This document shows, piece after piece, positions 25,545 to 34,408 of a stretch of DNA of 64,000 nt. The notes under the pieces were generated by a model. The model saw nothing but the letters and a program-made list of their open reading frames with translations. It did not search any database and was not told the DNA's origin. The stretch's first letter is position 1. Every line of letters starts with the position of its first letter. Both the position numbers and the translations under genes were made by a program. Origin of the DNA: Dyadobacter beijingensis DSM 21582 (GTDB taxonomy: Bacteria > Bacteroidota > Bacteroidia > Cytophagales > Spirosomataceae); the NCBI RefSeq assembly GCF_000382205.1, contig NZ_KB907786.1, positions 248,001 to 312,000 on the forward strand, written 5' to 3'.

Positions 25545-27080
25545 ATGTCTAAAAAAATCCAATCCGCGCTTATTTCTGTTTATTACAAAGACGGACTTGA
25601 GCCTTTGGTTCGCCTCCTGCACAACAATGGCGTGAAGCTTTACTCGACCGGGGGAACGCAGACTTTCATCGAAAATCTCAATATTCCGGTGACCGCTGCT
25701 GAGGAGCTGACAGGTTATCCTTCGATTTTCGGAGGCCGTGTCAAAACATTGCACCCAGCCATTATGGGAGGCATTCTGTACCGCCGCGACGATGCCGGCG
25801 ACGTAGCGCAGGCTGAGCAGTACAATATCCCGGCTATCGATATGGTGGTGGTGGACCTGTATCCTTTCGAGGAAACGGTTGCTTCCGGCGCTGGCGAAGC
25901 GGATATTATCGAAAAAATAGACATTGGCGGCATCTCCCTGATCCGCGCAACGGCCAAGAATTTCAAAGACACGCTCATCGTTTCTTCCCGCAGCCAGTAT
26001 GCGGAAGTGGTGGAGCTGCTGAATGCGAAAGCGGGTGCTACCGATATCGAAGACCGCCGCTACTATGCCGGCCTGGCATTCGGCGTTTCTTCGCATTACG
26101 ACGGGGCGATCAACAGCTTCTTCACGGCTGCGAAACCAGCGACCGACAAGGAGCTTTTCGATTTCACCAACCTGGCTTCGCAAATTTTGCGTTACGGCGA
26201 AAACCCGCACCAGAGCGCCACTTATTACGGTGACCTCGAAGGTATTTTCGATAAACTGCACGGAAAAGAGCTTTCCTACAACAACCTCGTGGACGTGGAC
26301 GCGTGCGTGAGCCTGATCGACGAATTCGCCGACGCACAGCCGACATTCGCGATCATCAAGCATACCAATGCCTGCGGTATCGCTACGGCACCGACGGCGA
26401 AAGAGGCTTATGACAATGCATTGGCCTGTGATCCGGTTTCAGCATTCGGTGGTGTTGTAATCACCAATACAAAGGTTGACCTGGCGACGGCCGAGGAACT
26501 GAACAAGCTGTTCATGGAAATCCTCATCGCGCCTGCTTATGATGAAGATGCATTGCAGCTTTTGAAATCCAAGAAGAATCGCATTCTCCTGAAACGCAAT
26601 GCCGTTGAACTGCCTCAAATCATGTTCAAAACCATCCTGAATGGTGTTTTGGTACAAGACAAAGATCTCGCTACGGAAGTGGCTGCGCAGTTCACGACCG
26701 TAACAGAAAAGGCACCGACCGCCGATGAGGTTTCCGCATTGGAGTTTGCATTGAAAGTCTGCAAGCATACCAAATCGAACACGATTGTCCTGGCCAGGGA
26801 AAACCAGTTGCTCGCAAGCGGAACCGGCCAGACTTCACGCGTGGACGCATTGCGCCAGGCAATCGAGAAAGCGAAAGCATTTGGCTTTGACCTGAATGGC
26901 GCTGTAATGGCTTCCGACGCGTTCTTCCCGTTTGCGGATTGCGTGGAAATCGCGCACCATGCAGGTATTACCGCGGTGGTTCAGCCGGGCGGTTCTATTC
27001 GTGACAAGGATTCGGTGGATTATTGCAATGCGAATGGGCTTGCAATGGTAACGACCGGCGTTCGTCACTTTAAGCATTAA
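25545..27080 (+). CDS. purH: Bifunctional AICAR transformylase/IMP cyclohydrolase
   Basis: A 511-residue PurH, which performs the last two steps of de novo purine synthesis: formylation of AICAR with 10-formyl-THF and ring closure to IMP, in the cytoplasm. The N-terminal MGS-like cyclohydrolase domain (~1-145) shows LYSTGGTQTF, YPSIFGGRVKTLHPAIMGGIL and the DLYPFE block. The C-terminal transformylase domain shows RYGENPHQSATYYG, IIKHTNACGIA (Lys-His catalytic region), SAFGGV, and the ending AMVTTGVRHFKH. The length is normal for Bacteroidota. It begins with its own -7 element and is followed after 55 bp by a peptidase gene on the same strand. Confidence 0.96.
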   Translation: MSKKIQSALISVYYKDGLEPLVRLLHNNGVKLYSTGGTQTFIENLNIPVTAAEELTGYPSIFGGRVKTLHPAIMGGILYRRDDAGDVAQAEQYNIPAIDMVVVDLYPFEETVASGAGEADIIEKIDIGGISLIRATAKNFKDTLIVSSRSQYAEVVELLNAKAGATDIEDRRYYAGLAFGVSSHYDGAINSFFTAAKPATDKELFDFTNLASQILRYGENPHQSATYYGDLEGIFDKLHGKELSYNNLVDVDACVSLIDEFADAQPTFAIIKHTNACGIATAPTAKEAYDNALACDPVSAFGGVVITNTKVDLATAEELNKLFMEILIAPAYDEDALQLLKSKKNRILLKRNAVELPQIMFKTILNGVLVQDKDLATEVAAQFTTVTEKAPTADEVSALEFALKVCKHTKSNTIVLARENQLLASGTGQTSRVDALRQAIEKAKAFGFDLNGAVMASDAFFPFADCVEIAHHAGITAVVQPGGSIRDKDSVDYCNANGLAMVTTGVRHFKH

Positions 27081-27089
27081 AATTATAGA

Positions 27090-27123
27090 TTGCCACCGTC
27101 GCGGTCCGCTGCTGCGGTGGCAA
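27090..27123 (+). terminator. Hairpin between purH and the peptidase gene
   Basis: A 9-bp stem (TTGCCACCG with CGGTGGCAA) encloses a GC-rich 16-nt loop. It is followed by AAAATAATT rather than a T-run, so it is at best a weak or factor-assisted terminator, or an mRNA-stabilising hairpin at the end of purH. Confidence 0.4.
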
Positions 27124-27135
27124 AAATAATTCCCC

Positions 27136-27948
27136 TTGAACCCACTCCGGAAAGTCACCCGATTCCTTCTGACCGGATTCATCATCCTGGTGGGCAGCCT
27201 CTTTTTTCTCTTCCCGCAAGTATTTTATTGCGAGCTCATCGCATTCTCCAATTTCAAGTCAACAGATAAAAAGGTCTATTTCAGTCCTGATATCAATCCC
27301 AATAAATACAAAAGCCTCAAAAACACCATCGCGCTCGCCGGGGCACGTGTCGATTCCTTTTATCAGGGCCAAAAATCCAGTCCGAAAATCATCATCTGCC
27401 ATACGCCGCAGCAGTACCAGAAATATTGCAGCAGCACGGAAGGCGCCGGTTGCAGCATCGGGATGCCGTGGGGGAGCGCCTACGTGGTCCTGAATGCGCA
27501 GGGCATGAACACCGACGTGATTGCCCACGAAATGAGCCACATCGAACTCCTCGAAAGGATAGGGTGGTGGAAAACGACGAGCGACGTGCCGCAATGGTTC
27601 AACGAGGGCCTGGCGCTTATGCTCGACCAGCGCTTCGTGCGCCAGACCGATCCCCGCGAGAGGTATAAATCCTACCGTTACGAGTGGCGCTACTACACCC
27701 GCAACGGCAGCGACCTGCTTCTGCTCAAAGACATATCCACGATGCGCGCATTTTTCGGTGGCGACCAGCAACACGTGATGACCGCGTACATGACGGCCGG
27801 AATGGAAGTGTCGTACTGGCTGCTTTTGCGTAAGAATACTGGATTACAGCGCTTTATCGCTCAAATGCGGGACGGTGCGTCGTTTACGGACGCTTATGGC
27901 CCGGCAAATCCCCACCATTTTAAAGATTCGAAGAAAATATCAGAGTAA
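27136..27948 (+). CDS. Membrane-anchored gluzincin metallopeptidase-like protein
   Basis: A 270-residue protein with one N-terminal hydrophobic segment (FLLTGFIILVGSLFFLFPQV), which should anchor it in the inner membrane or be cleaved as a signal. The zinc-binding motif HEMSH lies at residues 131-135 and the third ligand is Glu157 in WFNEGLALML, the HExxH...EGxA spacing of gluzincins (peptidase MA-like). The domain between is short, so it is probably a small peptidase with a periplasmic active site. No ATG precedes the hydrophobic segment; I use the TTG at 27136 (NPLRKVTRF). It may be expressed with purH or from an unseen promoter. The substrate is unknown. Confidence 0.72.
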   Translation: MNPLRKVTRFLLTGFIILVGSLFFLFPQVFYCELIAFSNFKSTDKKVYFSPDINPNKYKSLKNTIALAGARVDSFYQGQKSSPKIIICHTPQQYQKYCSSTEGAGCSIGMPWGSAYVVLNAQGMNTDVIAHEMSHIELLERIGWWKTTSDVPQWFNEGLALMLDQRFVRQTDPRERYKSYRYEWRYYTRNGSDLLLLKDISTMRAFFGGDQQHVMTAYMTAGMEVSYWLLLRKNTGLQRFIAQMRDGASFTDAYGPANPHHFKDSKKISE

Positions 27949-28032
27949 AGCATTACGAATAGGTGCTTACAGGCTATATTTATGGGCTAATAGCGCTGAT
28001 GCCTCATTCATTCATCTATTTTATTATTTGAA

Positions 28033-29652
28033 ATGCAACAATTACAAACCCTGGATTATGTCGTTTTCTTCTTTTACTTCATTGTAGTCTCCGGTTACGG
28101 TTATTGGATTTATCAGCGGAAAAAATCGAAAGTCGAGTCTACCAAGGACTTCTTCCTCGCGGAAGGTACCCTCACGTGGTGGGCGATCGGTGCGTCGCTG
28201 ATCGCGTCCAATATTTCGGCGGAGCAGTTTATCGGGATGTCGGGGAATGGCTTTTCGATGGGTTTGGGGATTTCGACCTACGAATGGATGGCAGCAGCTA
28301 CATTGGTGATCGTGGCTGTTTTTTTTATGCCTATCTATCTTAAAAACAAGATTTACACGATGCCCCAGTTCCTCAGTCAGCGGTATAATCAATCCGTGAG
28401 CTTGATTATGGCGGTGTTCTGGCTGGCGCTATACATTCTCGTGAACCTGACGTCGATCCTGTACCTCGGTGCATTGGCTGTTTCGGGTATTTCGGGGCTC
28501 GATTTTCAGTTCTGTATGATCGCCCTGGCAGTTTTCGCGATTGTGATTACCATCGGCGGTATGAAAGTGATCGGTTTTACGGATGTAATCCAGGTGTTCT
28601 TCCTCGTGATCGGCGGGTTGGCAACTACATACCTGGCGATCAACCTCGTGTCCGATAATGCCGGCGTGGAAGGCCTTGTGCAGGGTTTCAAGGTAATGCG
28701 CGAAAACCACGACGATCACTTCCACATGATTTTCCCCAAATCGAGCCCTTTCTACATGCAGCTGCCCGGCCTGACGGTGCTGCTCGGTGGTATGTGGATC
28801 GTGAACCTCAACTATTGGGGCTGTAACCAGTACATTACGCAACGCGCTTTGGGCGCCGATCTCAAAACGGCCCGTAACGGCATCCTTTTTGCGGCATTTT
28901 TGAAGTTGCTGATGCCCGTCATCGTCGTATTGCCCGGTATCGCGGCTTACTCATTGTATAGCAAAGGCATGTTCCAGGCCGAAATGCTCGGTGAAGACGG
29001 CGTCATCAATGCCGACCGCGCTTATCCGGTATTGCTCAACCTGCTACCGACCGGTTTGAAAGGTCTCTCCTTCGCCGCATTGACGGCCGCCGTAGTAGCC
29101 TCGCTGGCGGGCAAGGCTAACAGTATTTCGACCATTTTTACACTGGATATTTTCAAAAACTACATCGGTAAGAATGCCGACGAAAAAACGCTTGTACGCA
29201 TCGGCCGCGCCGTAGTGGTGATCTCCATGATCCTCGCGATCATCGTTTCGCCTTACATGGGTATCGATAAAAAAGGTGGCTTCCAATTCATTCAGGAAAT
29301 GACCGGTTTGTTGTCGCCGGGTATTTTTGCCTCATTCATCATGGGCTTTTTCTGGAAACGGACCAACTCGGCGGGCGCATTGTTCGCGATCGTGGGCGGC
29401 TTCCTGATCGCCCTCGCGATGCATAACAATTATTTTCCGTTCGCCGACTGGACGCAAGTGCCTTTTCTGGATCGTATGGGAATCGTATTCCTGATCTGCG
29501 TGGCAGTGATGTTTATCCTCGGGCTGGTAATGCCTGACGAGAAAAAGGGCCTCGCGATCGACGCTTCGATGTTTGTGCCGCACAAAACCTTCATTATCGG
29601 TGCGGTGATCGTCATCGCGATTATCTCTTACCTGTACGGCCATTTCTGGTGA
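28033..29652 (+). CDS. Sodium/solute symporter (SSS family, SGLT-like)
   Basis: A 539-residue inner-membrane symporter of the solute:sodium symporter family. Helix 1 is YVVFFFYFIVVSGYGYWIY; the family segment STKDFFLAEGTLTWWAIGASLIASNISAEQFIGMSG follows, and later come LYLGALAVSGI, WGCNQYITQRALGA and AALTAAVVASLAGKANSISTIFTLDI, which match SglT-type sugar transporters. About 14 membrane helices are visible. Sodium-coupled uptake of a sugar or related solute is likely. The gene is single and ends at a strong bidirectional terminator shared with the convergent cyclophilin gene. Confidence 0.9.
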   Translation: MQQLQTLDYVVFFFYFIVVSGYGYWIYQRKKSKVESTKDFFLAEGTLTWWAIGASLIASNISAEQFIGMSGNGFSMGLGISTYEWMAAATLVIVAVFFMPIYLKNKIYTMPQFLSQRYNQSVSLIMAVFWLALYILVNLTSILYLGALAVSGISGLDFQFCMIALAVFAIVITIGGMKVIGFTDVIQVFFLVIGGLATTYLAINLVSDNAGVEGLVQGFKVMRENHDDHFHMIFPKSSPFYMQLPGLTVLLGGMWIVNLNYWGCNQYITQRALGADLKTARNGILFAAFLKLLMPVIVVLPGIAAYSLYSKGMFQAEMLGEDGVINADRAYPVLLNLLPTGLKGLSFAALTAAVVASLAGKANSISTIFTLDIFKNYIGKNADEKTLVRIGRAVVVISMILAIIVSPYMGIDKKGGFQFIQEMTGLLSPGIFASFIMGFFWKRTNSAGALFAIVGGFLIALAMHNNYFPFADWTQVPFLDRMGIVFLICVAVMFILGLVMPDEKKGLAIDASMFVPHKTFIIGAVIVIAIISYLYGHFW

Positions 29653-29672
29653 GATCGCCGTCATAGTAAAAC

Positions 29673-29709
29673 AAAAAAGGGCCGGAATCTTACATTCCGG
29701 CCCTTTTTT
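29673..29709. terminator. Bidirectional intrinsic terminator
   Basis: A perfect 16-bp stem beginning with six A and ending with six T residues, around the loop CTTAC. It works in both directions, ending the symporter gene on the plus strand and the cyclophilin gene on the minus strand. Confidence 0.92.
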
Positions 29710-29724
29710 GTAAAAACTGAAAGC

Positions 29725-30165
29725 TTAAGCTTCTTCGATAATCGTGATCTTCTGGATCTTGTCGCCCTGGCGGATCGCGTCAACGGTTTCGACGCCTTCC
29801 ACCACGCGGCCGAAGCAGGTATGGTTCCTGTCGAGGTGCGCGGTGTTATTGCGGCTGTGGCAGATAAAGAACTGTGAACCACCCGTGTTACGCCCCGCAT
29901 GTGCCATCGAAAGCACGCCGCGGTCGTGGTATTGGTTACCGCCGGTCAGCTCGCAGTCGATGTGGTAGCCCGGGCCTCCACGACCTGTTCCGGTAGGGTC
30001 ACCGCCCTGGATCACGAAATCAGGGATCACGCGGTGGAAAATCACACCGTCATAAAAGCCTTTTTTTGAAAGATCTACAAAGTTTTTCACCGTGTTTGGA
30101 GCATCCTCATCGTAAAACTCGATGAGCATCGTGCCCTTATCAGTGATCATTTCCGCTTTTGTCAT
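29725..30165 (-). CDS. Cyclophilin-type peptidyl-prolyl cis-trans isomerase
   Basis: A 146-residue cytoplasmic cyclophilin that speeds proline isomerisation in folding proteins. Hallmarks are FHRVIPDFVIQGGDPTGTGRGGPGY (catalytic Arg), GSQFFICHSRNNTAHLDRNHTCFGRVVEG and a short C-terminal strand; there is no signal peptide. The open frame extends to 30234 but the upstream codons encode an unlikely leader (MLLWQGHMAARLIF), so the ATG at 30165 (MTKAEMITDKG) is taken as start, giving the usual small-bacterial length. The lytic transglycosylase gene lies about 130 bp upstream on the same strand. Confidence 0.93.
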   Translation of the reverse strand: MTKAEMITDKGTMLIEFYDEDAPNTVKNFVDLSKKGFYDGVIFHRVIPDFVIQGGDPTGTGRGGPGYHIDCELTGGNQYHDRGVLSMAHAGRNTGGSQFFICHSRNNTAHLDRNHTCFGRVVEGVETVDAIRQGDKIQKITIIEEA

Positions 30166-30292
30166 GTCAAAAGTGAGTATTAAAGAGGTACGAAAAATAA
30201 GCCGGGCAGCCATGTGCCCTTGCCATAATAACACAAAGAAAAGGATAATGTATCCTTTTCTTCATATGAACTTTTAAATAAAATGACGGAGA

Positions 30293-31072
30293 TTATGATC
30301 CGGACTCTGGCCTGGTCTCGGCCTTGGCCAGTGCCGCTGCCTTTTTCTGTTCGGTCTTGAATGCGGCCAGTCGTTCCACTACGTCGCCACTGCCCCATTC
30401 ACGGCTTCTTTCGGGGTTGGAGAACCATTCTTTCACAGCGAGGATCTTGTAGAGGTATCTCGCCGTTTCCGAATTCAGTCGGAGTTTGAAATAATCGTCT
30501 TTGTTTTGCGAGTCCATCCGGTTCTGGATGTGCGTCGGGCCTGCATTGTATGCAGCAGCTACCAATGTCCAGGAACCCAGTTGTTTATACAGATCGCGCA
30601 GGTATTTTCCTGCCGCGTGGGTTGATTTGACCAAATGTTTGCGGTCGTCCCTGGTTTCATCTATTACCAGCCCGAGAGATTTGGCGGTGGAAGGCATCAG
30701 TTGCCAGTATCCGCCTGCGCCGCGACGGGATGTTACATCGTCGTTCATTGCGCTCTCTATCAATGGAATATACTTAAAATCGGCTGGTACTCCGTACTTC
30801 TTGAGAATCGGTTCGATGATCCGTATTCTCTTTTTTGTCGTGGTCATCAGCTTACGAAAAGTGGGGTTGTCGTAATTTCTGATCATGTTTTGATATCGCT
30901 CGGCGATTCGAAGCTCTGATAATGGGATAGCTTCGCCACAGAAGTCAATAGCAAGAAGATCTGAATCAATAATGGTTGTTTCTTTCAGCTCCTTCTTTTC
31001 CACCTCCACCTCGCTCACCGGGCTTTTGCCGAATATTGCGATTGAGAAGGCCATAAAGATAAGTCTAATCAT
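30293..31072 (-). CDS. Lytic transglycosylase (SLT/MltD-like domain)
   Basis: A 259-residue soluble lytic transglycosylase-like protein acting on peptidoglycan in the envelope. A weak N-terminal hydrophobic segment (MIRLIFMAFSIAIFGKS) is followed by ~70 linker residues and the SLT domain: the catalytic Glu106 in YIPLIESAMND, then GAGGYWQLMPSTAKSLGL, and AAAYNAGPTHI, the three signature blocks. The C-terminus is Lys/Glu/Ala-rich. No LysM domain is seen, so it is shorter than E. coli MltD. A perfect -7 element lies about 50 bases upstream. Confidence 0.9.
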   Translation of the reverse strand: MIRLIFMAFSIAIFGKSPVSEVEVEKKELKETTIIDSDLLAIDFCGEAIPLSELRIAERYQNMIRNYDNPTFRKLMTTTKKRIRIIEPILKKYGVPADFKYIPLIESAMNDDVTSRRGAGGYWQLMPSTAKSLGLVIDETRDDRKHLVKSTHAAGKYLRDLYKQLGSWTLVAAAYNAGPTHIQNRMDSQNKDDYFKLRLNSETARYLYKILAVKEWFSNPERSREWGSGDVVERLAAFKTEQKKAAALAKAETRPESGS

Positions 31073-31119
31073 GCATTTATTATTTCGTGAAACATCATTT
31101 CAGGCACAAGGCCGAGGTG

Positions 31120-31127
31120 CAAAGATA
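31120..31127 (-). promoter_or_regulatory. -7 promoter element of the lytic transglycosylase gene
   Basis: On the minus strand the sequence reads TATCTTTG, an exact match to TAnnTTTG, about 48 bases before the start codon at 31072. No clear TTTG is seen at the expected -33 distance. Confidence 0.55.
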
Positions 31128-31543
31128 ACGGGATTGAATTAATAAAATTTGAAAAAGGGGTAAAAAACTGATTTTTAGGGGTTTGGTAAAAGTAATTCTA
31201 GGATAAAAGTAAGAACACTGAATTTTGTGTTCCACGACGTAACAGGAATAAAAACCGCGCCAGGCCTGTGAGAGCTAAAATTTTAATTGGTAAAACACGC
31301 TTAGTACCAAATGCTTATCAATACAATGAATGTAATTATAGCAAGGGAGGCCTTTTTTGGGAGAATGTTTATTAATTTGAGCATCAATTGGTTACAAAAT
31401 GAGTGGATGTGGTATTAATAGTATTATTGTGGAAAATGTCGGCAATTGCCGGCGAAAACCGTAAACCGGGCGACATTTTAGGTACTTATCATTTGAGTTG
31501 GCGAATGTATTAACTTGCACTTTCGCAAGACATTTTTTGAAAT
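31128..31543. other. AT-rich divergent intergenic region upstream of moeA
   Basis: About 415 bases without a supported gene. It is A/T-rich. The longest small frame (ATG at 31311, 35 codons) has no supporting signal. Just before moeA, TAACTTG (31511-31517) is one base short of the -7 consensus and may be its promoter. I looked for the conserved hairpins of a Moco riboswitch and saw none that I could defend; a GGCAATTGCC palindrome lies at 31441-31450. Confidence 0.45.
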
Positions 31544-32734
31544 ATGGTCACTGTCAACGAGGCAAAACAACGGATTATTGCCAACACGGAGGCGCGCACT
31601 GCGACCTGGTTACCACTAGCCGAAGCGGTAGGAAGCGTGCTGGCCGAAGATGTGATAGCGCCTATTGCGCTGCCGCCGTTCCGCCAGTCGTCGATGGACG
31701 GTTATGCGCTCATCCACTCCGACATTACGGAAAACGGCATCGCATTGCAGCTCGCCGGTGAATCCAGGGCAGGGCAGGCCGAGTTGCCCGACGTACGGCC
31801 GGGTACCTGCGTGCGCATCTTCACAGGCGCGCCCGTTCCCGATAGCGCAACAGCCGTGGTCATGCAGGAGCACACCTCGGTGACCGATGGCCGCGTTACG
31901 ATCCTGGAATTTCCCGTGGGCGAAGGCAAAAATGTGCGCCGTGCCGGACAGCAGATCGCGAAAGGGGCCGTCGCATTACCGGCGGGTACGCCCGTATCCG
32001 CGGGCGCGGTAGGTTTTTTGAAAGGAATGGATATCACCGAGGTCGCTGTGCACTCCAAACCGCGCGTTGGCCTGCTGGTAACCGGCGACGAGCTCCTGAA
32101 AGCCGGCGAGCCGCTCGTTCCGGGGAAGATTTACGAATCCAACTCCGACATGCTCAAAGCCGCGTTAGGCCAGACCGGTATCGGTGAAGTGACGGTGAGC
32201 TACGCCTCCGACGAGCTGGAGGCGACCATTGAAGCATTGGGCAAATTGCTCGAAACGCACGACGTGGTGCTGGCTTCCGGGGGGATTTCTGTCGGGGATT
32301 ATGACTTCGTCGGAAAGGCTCTGGAAGCGCTGGGAGCGGAGACGGTGTTTTATAAAGTGCGCCAAAAGCCCGGCAAGCCACTTTTGTTTGGTAAAAAGGG
32401 TGATAAACTAATTTTTGCATTGCCCGGTAACCCGGCGTCGTCGCTCGTTTGCTATTATGAATATGTGCTGCCGGCATTGCGAAAAACAATGGGCGCAAGA
32501 GAACCGTTTTTACGCTCGGTGAAACTGCCGATCCGCCATGCGTACCGTTTCGACGGTGAGCGCGACGAGTTCCTGAAAGCGCGGGTCGAAGGAAAGGAAG
32601 TCGTGTCGCTGGATGGGCAGGAGTCGTTTGTGATCGGCTCGTTTGCCGTTGCGAACGCGCTTATTTATTTGCCCGTTGGACAAAACCAGGTGGCAGCGGG
32701 CGATCTGGTGGAAGTACATTTGCTGCCCGTCTGA
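31544..32734 (+). CDS. moeA: Molybdopterin molybdenumtransferase MoeA
   Basis: A 396-residue MoeA, which inserts molybdate into adenylylated molybdopterin to give active cofactor, in the cytoplasm. Family blocks in order are GSVLAEDVIAPIALPPFRQSSMDGYAL, PVPDSATAVVMQEHT, LLVTGDELL, ASGGISVGDYDFVGKAL and KLIFALPGNPASSLVCYYEY. The length is standard. It opens a five-gene molybdenum-cofactor operon; moaD follows after 49 bp. Confidence 0.95.
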   Translation: MVTVNEAKQRIIANTEARTATWLPLAEAVGSVLAEDVIAPIALPPFRQSSMDGYALIHSDITENGIALQLAGESRAGQAELPDVRPGTCVRIFTGAPVPDSATAVVMQEHTSVTDGRVTILEFPVGEGKNVRRAGQQIAKGAVALPAGTPVSAGAVGFLKGMDITEVAVHSKPRVGLLVTGDELLKAGEPLVPGKIYESNSDMLKAALGQTGIGEVTVSYASDELEATIEALGKLLETHDVVLASGGISVGDYDFVGKALEALGAETVFYKVRQKPGKPLLFGKKGDKLIFALPGNPASSLVCYYEYVLPALRKTMGAREPFLRSVKLPIRHAYRFDGERDEFLKARVEGKEVVSLDGQESFVIGSFAVANALIYLPVGQNQVAAGDLVEVHLLPV

Positions 32735-32783
32735 ACCCGAAGTACATCCTGCGGGTTATTGGGATGAATTGACCATCAAATCA

Positions 32784-33023
32784 ATGAGTTTTCAAGTTAA
32801 ATATTTCGGAATGCTGGCCGAGATCGCCGGGCTGTCCGACGAGCTTTGGAATGCAGGCGGCAGCATGACCGTCGGCCAGTTTCGTGCGCAGGTGCTGGAC
32901 AAATACCCGGCCATGCGTGATAAGAAGTTCAAAATAGCGGTGAACCAGCGCATTTTGGACGATTTTGTGTCCATTGAAACCCCGGCGGAAATTGCATTGC
33001 TGCCGCCATTTGCAGGAGGATAA
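32784..33023 (+). CDS. moaD: Molybdopterin synthase small subunit (sulfur carrier)
   Basis: A 79-residue MoaD with ubiquitin-like beta-grasp fold and the obligatory C-terminal Gly-Gly (LLPPFAGG), which is activated as thiocarboxylate and donates sulfur to precursor Z within the MoaD-MoaE complex. The open frame extends upstream to 32643, overlapping moeA, but that part is a shadow; the ATG at 32784 (MSFQVKYFG) gives the normal MoaD length. moaE starts 10 bp after its stop. The MoeB-type activating enzyme is not in the window. Confidence 0.93.
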   Translation: MSFQVKYFGMLAEIAGLSDELWNAGGSMTVGQFRAQVLDKYPAMRDKKFKIAVNQRILDDFVSIETPAEIALLPPFAGG

Positions 33024-33033
33024 CCGGAGACCC

Positions 33034-33480
33034 ATGGAAAAGGTACATAAACCCAAAAAAGTATTTGTGCAGGGACCTATCAGCCCTGATTTTGTTGCAA
33101 AATCGATTGCCAGCCATCAGTCCAAAACAGGCATCGGCGCGCACGCCATTTTCCTCGGCCAGATCCGCGCCGACCAGAAAGAAGGCGGCGTCGTCACGGG
33201 GATCGATTATACGGCCTACGAAGAAATGGCCGAACAGGCGTTCCATGACATCCGCGAAGCCGCTTTTGCCAGGTTCGAACTGACCTGCATGCACATTTAC
33301 CACAGCCTGGGCCTCGTCCCGACAGGTGAAATCAGTCTGTTTGTATTCGTATCGTCCCCGCACCGCCGGGCCGCTTTCGAAGCATCGGAATATATTGTGG
33401 AGGAAATTAAAGCCAAAGTGCCCATTTTCGGCAAGGAGCTTACCGGCGATTCGGGGCATGTTTGGAAAGAAAATACTTAG
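33034..33480 (+). CDS. moaE: Molybdopterin synthase catalytic subunit
   Basis: A 148-residue MoaE, the large subunit of molybdopterin synthase, which builds the dithiolene by transferring sulfur from MoaD. Recognised by GAHAIFLGQIR, the YTAYEEMAEQAF block, IYHSLGLVPTGEISLFVFVSSPHRRAAF and the Lys-rich EEIKAKVPIFGKE with the catalytic Lys region near the C-terminus. The ATG at 33034 (MEKVHKPKK), 10 bp after moaD with GGAGA upstream, is chosen over the frame's earlier codon at 32965 that overlaps moaD. Confidence 0.94.
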   Translation: MEKVHKPKKVFVQGPISPDFVAKSIASHQSKTGIGAHAIFLGQIRADQKEGGVVTGIDYTAYEEMAEQAFHDIREAAFARFELTCMHIYHSLGLVPTGEISLFVFVSSPHRRAAFEASEYIVEEIKAKVPIFGKELTGDSGHVWKENT

Positions 33481-33490
33481 TTTATTATAA

Positions 33491-34399
33491 ATGGTTGATA
33501 TCACGCATAAAACCAATACACTTCGTATTGCTACCGCGCAGGCTACCGTGCAGGTGAGCAAGCAGGAAACGGTGGAGGCGATACAAAACCGGACGGTGCC
33601 GAAAGGAGATGTCTTTGAAATGGCCAAGGCGGCGGGGTTTCTGGCGGTGAAAAAAACACCGGACCTGCTACCCGATTGCCACCCGATTCCGGTTGAATAC
33701 ACCGGCGTGCAGTACCGGATCGAGGATTTGACGATCGTGATTGAATTGACGGTCAAGACGATATACAAAACGGGTGTGGAGGTAGAAGCGATGCACGGCG
33801 CGTCGGTAGTGGCATTGACGATGTACGACATGCTGAAACCGATCGATAAGGGCGTCGAGATACGGAATATCCGTTTGCTGGAAAAGAAAGGCGGCAAAAG
33901 CGATCGCAAACCGGCTCCGGAAGGGTTGAAAGTAGGGGTTGTAGTCTGCTCCGACAGCATTTCAAAAGGCATCGGAGAAGATAAATCAGGTAAAAAGATC
34001 ATAGAAAAACTGGCGGCTTTCAAGCTGGAAGTAAGCGATTACAGCATTGTTGCCGACGATAAGGCGGGTATCCAGGCCAAATTAAAGGCATTGGAAACAG
34101 CCGGTTTCAACATGGTACTGCTCACGGGAGGCACCGGATTGTCGCCGCGCGACGTTACGCCGGAAGCGGTATCCGGGCTGCTCGACCGCGAGATCCCGGG
34201 CATTGCCGAAACGGCCCGCCAGTACGGACAGGAGCGCATCCCTACGTCGATGCTGTCGAGATCGGCGGCTGGTTTTATCGGTGAAATGCTTGTGATCACG
34301 ATGCCGGGCAGTACGGGGGGCGTTACCGAATACATCGATGCGCTGTTCCCGCATGTTTTACACGTTTTTAATGTTCTGGAAGGAAAGAGACACGATTAG
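33491..34399 (+). CDS. Bifunctional MoaC-MoaB molybdenum cofactor protein
   Basis: A 302-residue fusion. Residues 1-~138 are MoaC (cyclic pyranopterin monophosphate synthase), shown by MVDITHKTNTLRIA, KGDVFEMAKAAGFLAVKKT, the catalytic-site block LLPDCHPIPVE and GVEVEAMHGASVVALTMYDMLK. After a Lys-rich linker, residues ~145-302 are a MoaB/MogA-like adenylyltransferase domain (VGVVVCSDSISKGIGEDKSGKKI, LLTGGTGLSPRDVTPEA, GQERIPTSMLSRSAAGFIGEMLVITMPGSTGGVTEYIDAL). The fusion joins an early and a late step of cofactor synthesis and is known in Bacteroidota. moaE ends 10 bp before it and moaA begins 9 bp after it. Confidence 0.93.
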   Translation: MVDITHKTNTLRIATAQATVQVSKQETVEAIQNRTVPKGDVFEMAKAAGFLAVKKTPDLLPDCHPIPVEYTGVQYRIEDLTIVIELTVKTIYKTGVEVEAMHGASVVALTMYDMLKPIDKGVEIRNIRLLEKKGGKSDRKPAPEGLKVGVVVCSDSISKGIGEDKSGKKIIEKLAAFKLEVSDYSIVADDKAGIQAKLKALETAGFNMVLLTGGTGLSPRDVTPEAVSGLLDREIPGIAETARQYGQERIPTSMLSRSAAGFIGEMLVITMPGSTGGVTEYIDALFPHVLHVFNVLEGKRHD

Positions 34400-34408
34400 C
34401 GACAAGCG

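Noticed and set aside
31128..31543. Moco riboswitch upstream of moeA
   Set aside because: No conserved hairpin set could be traced; the spacer is only AT-rich.
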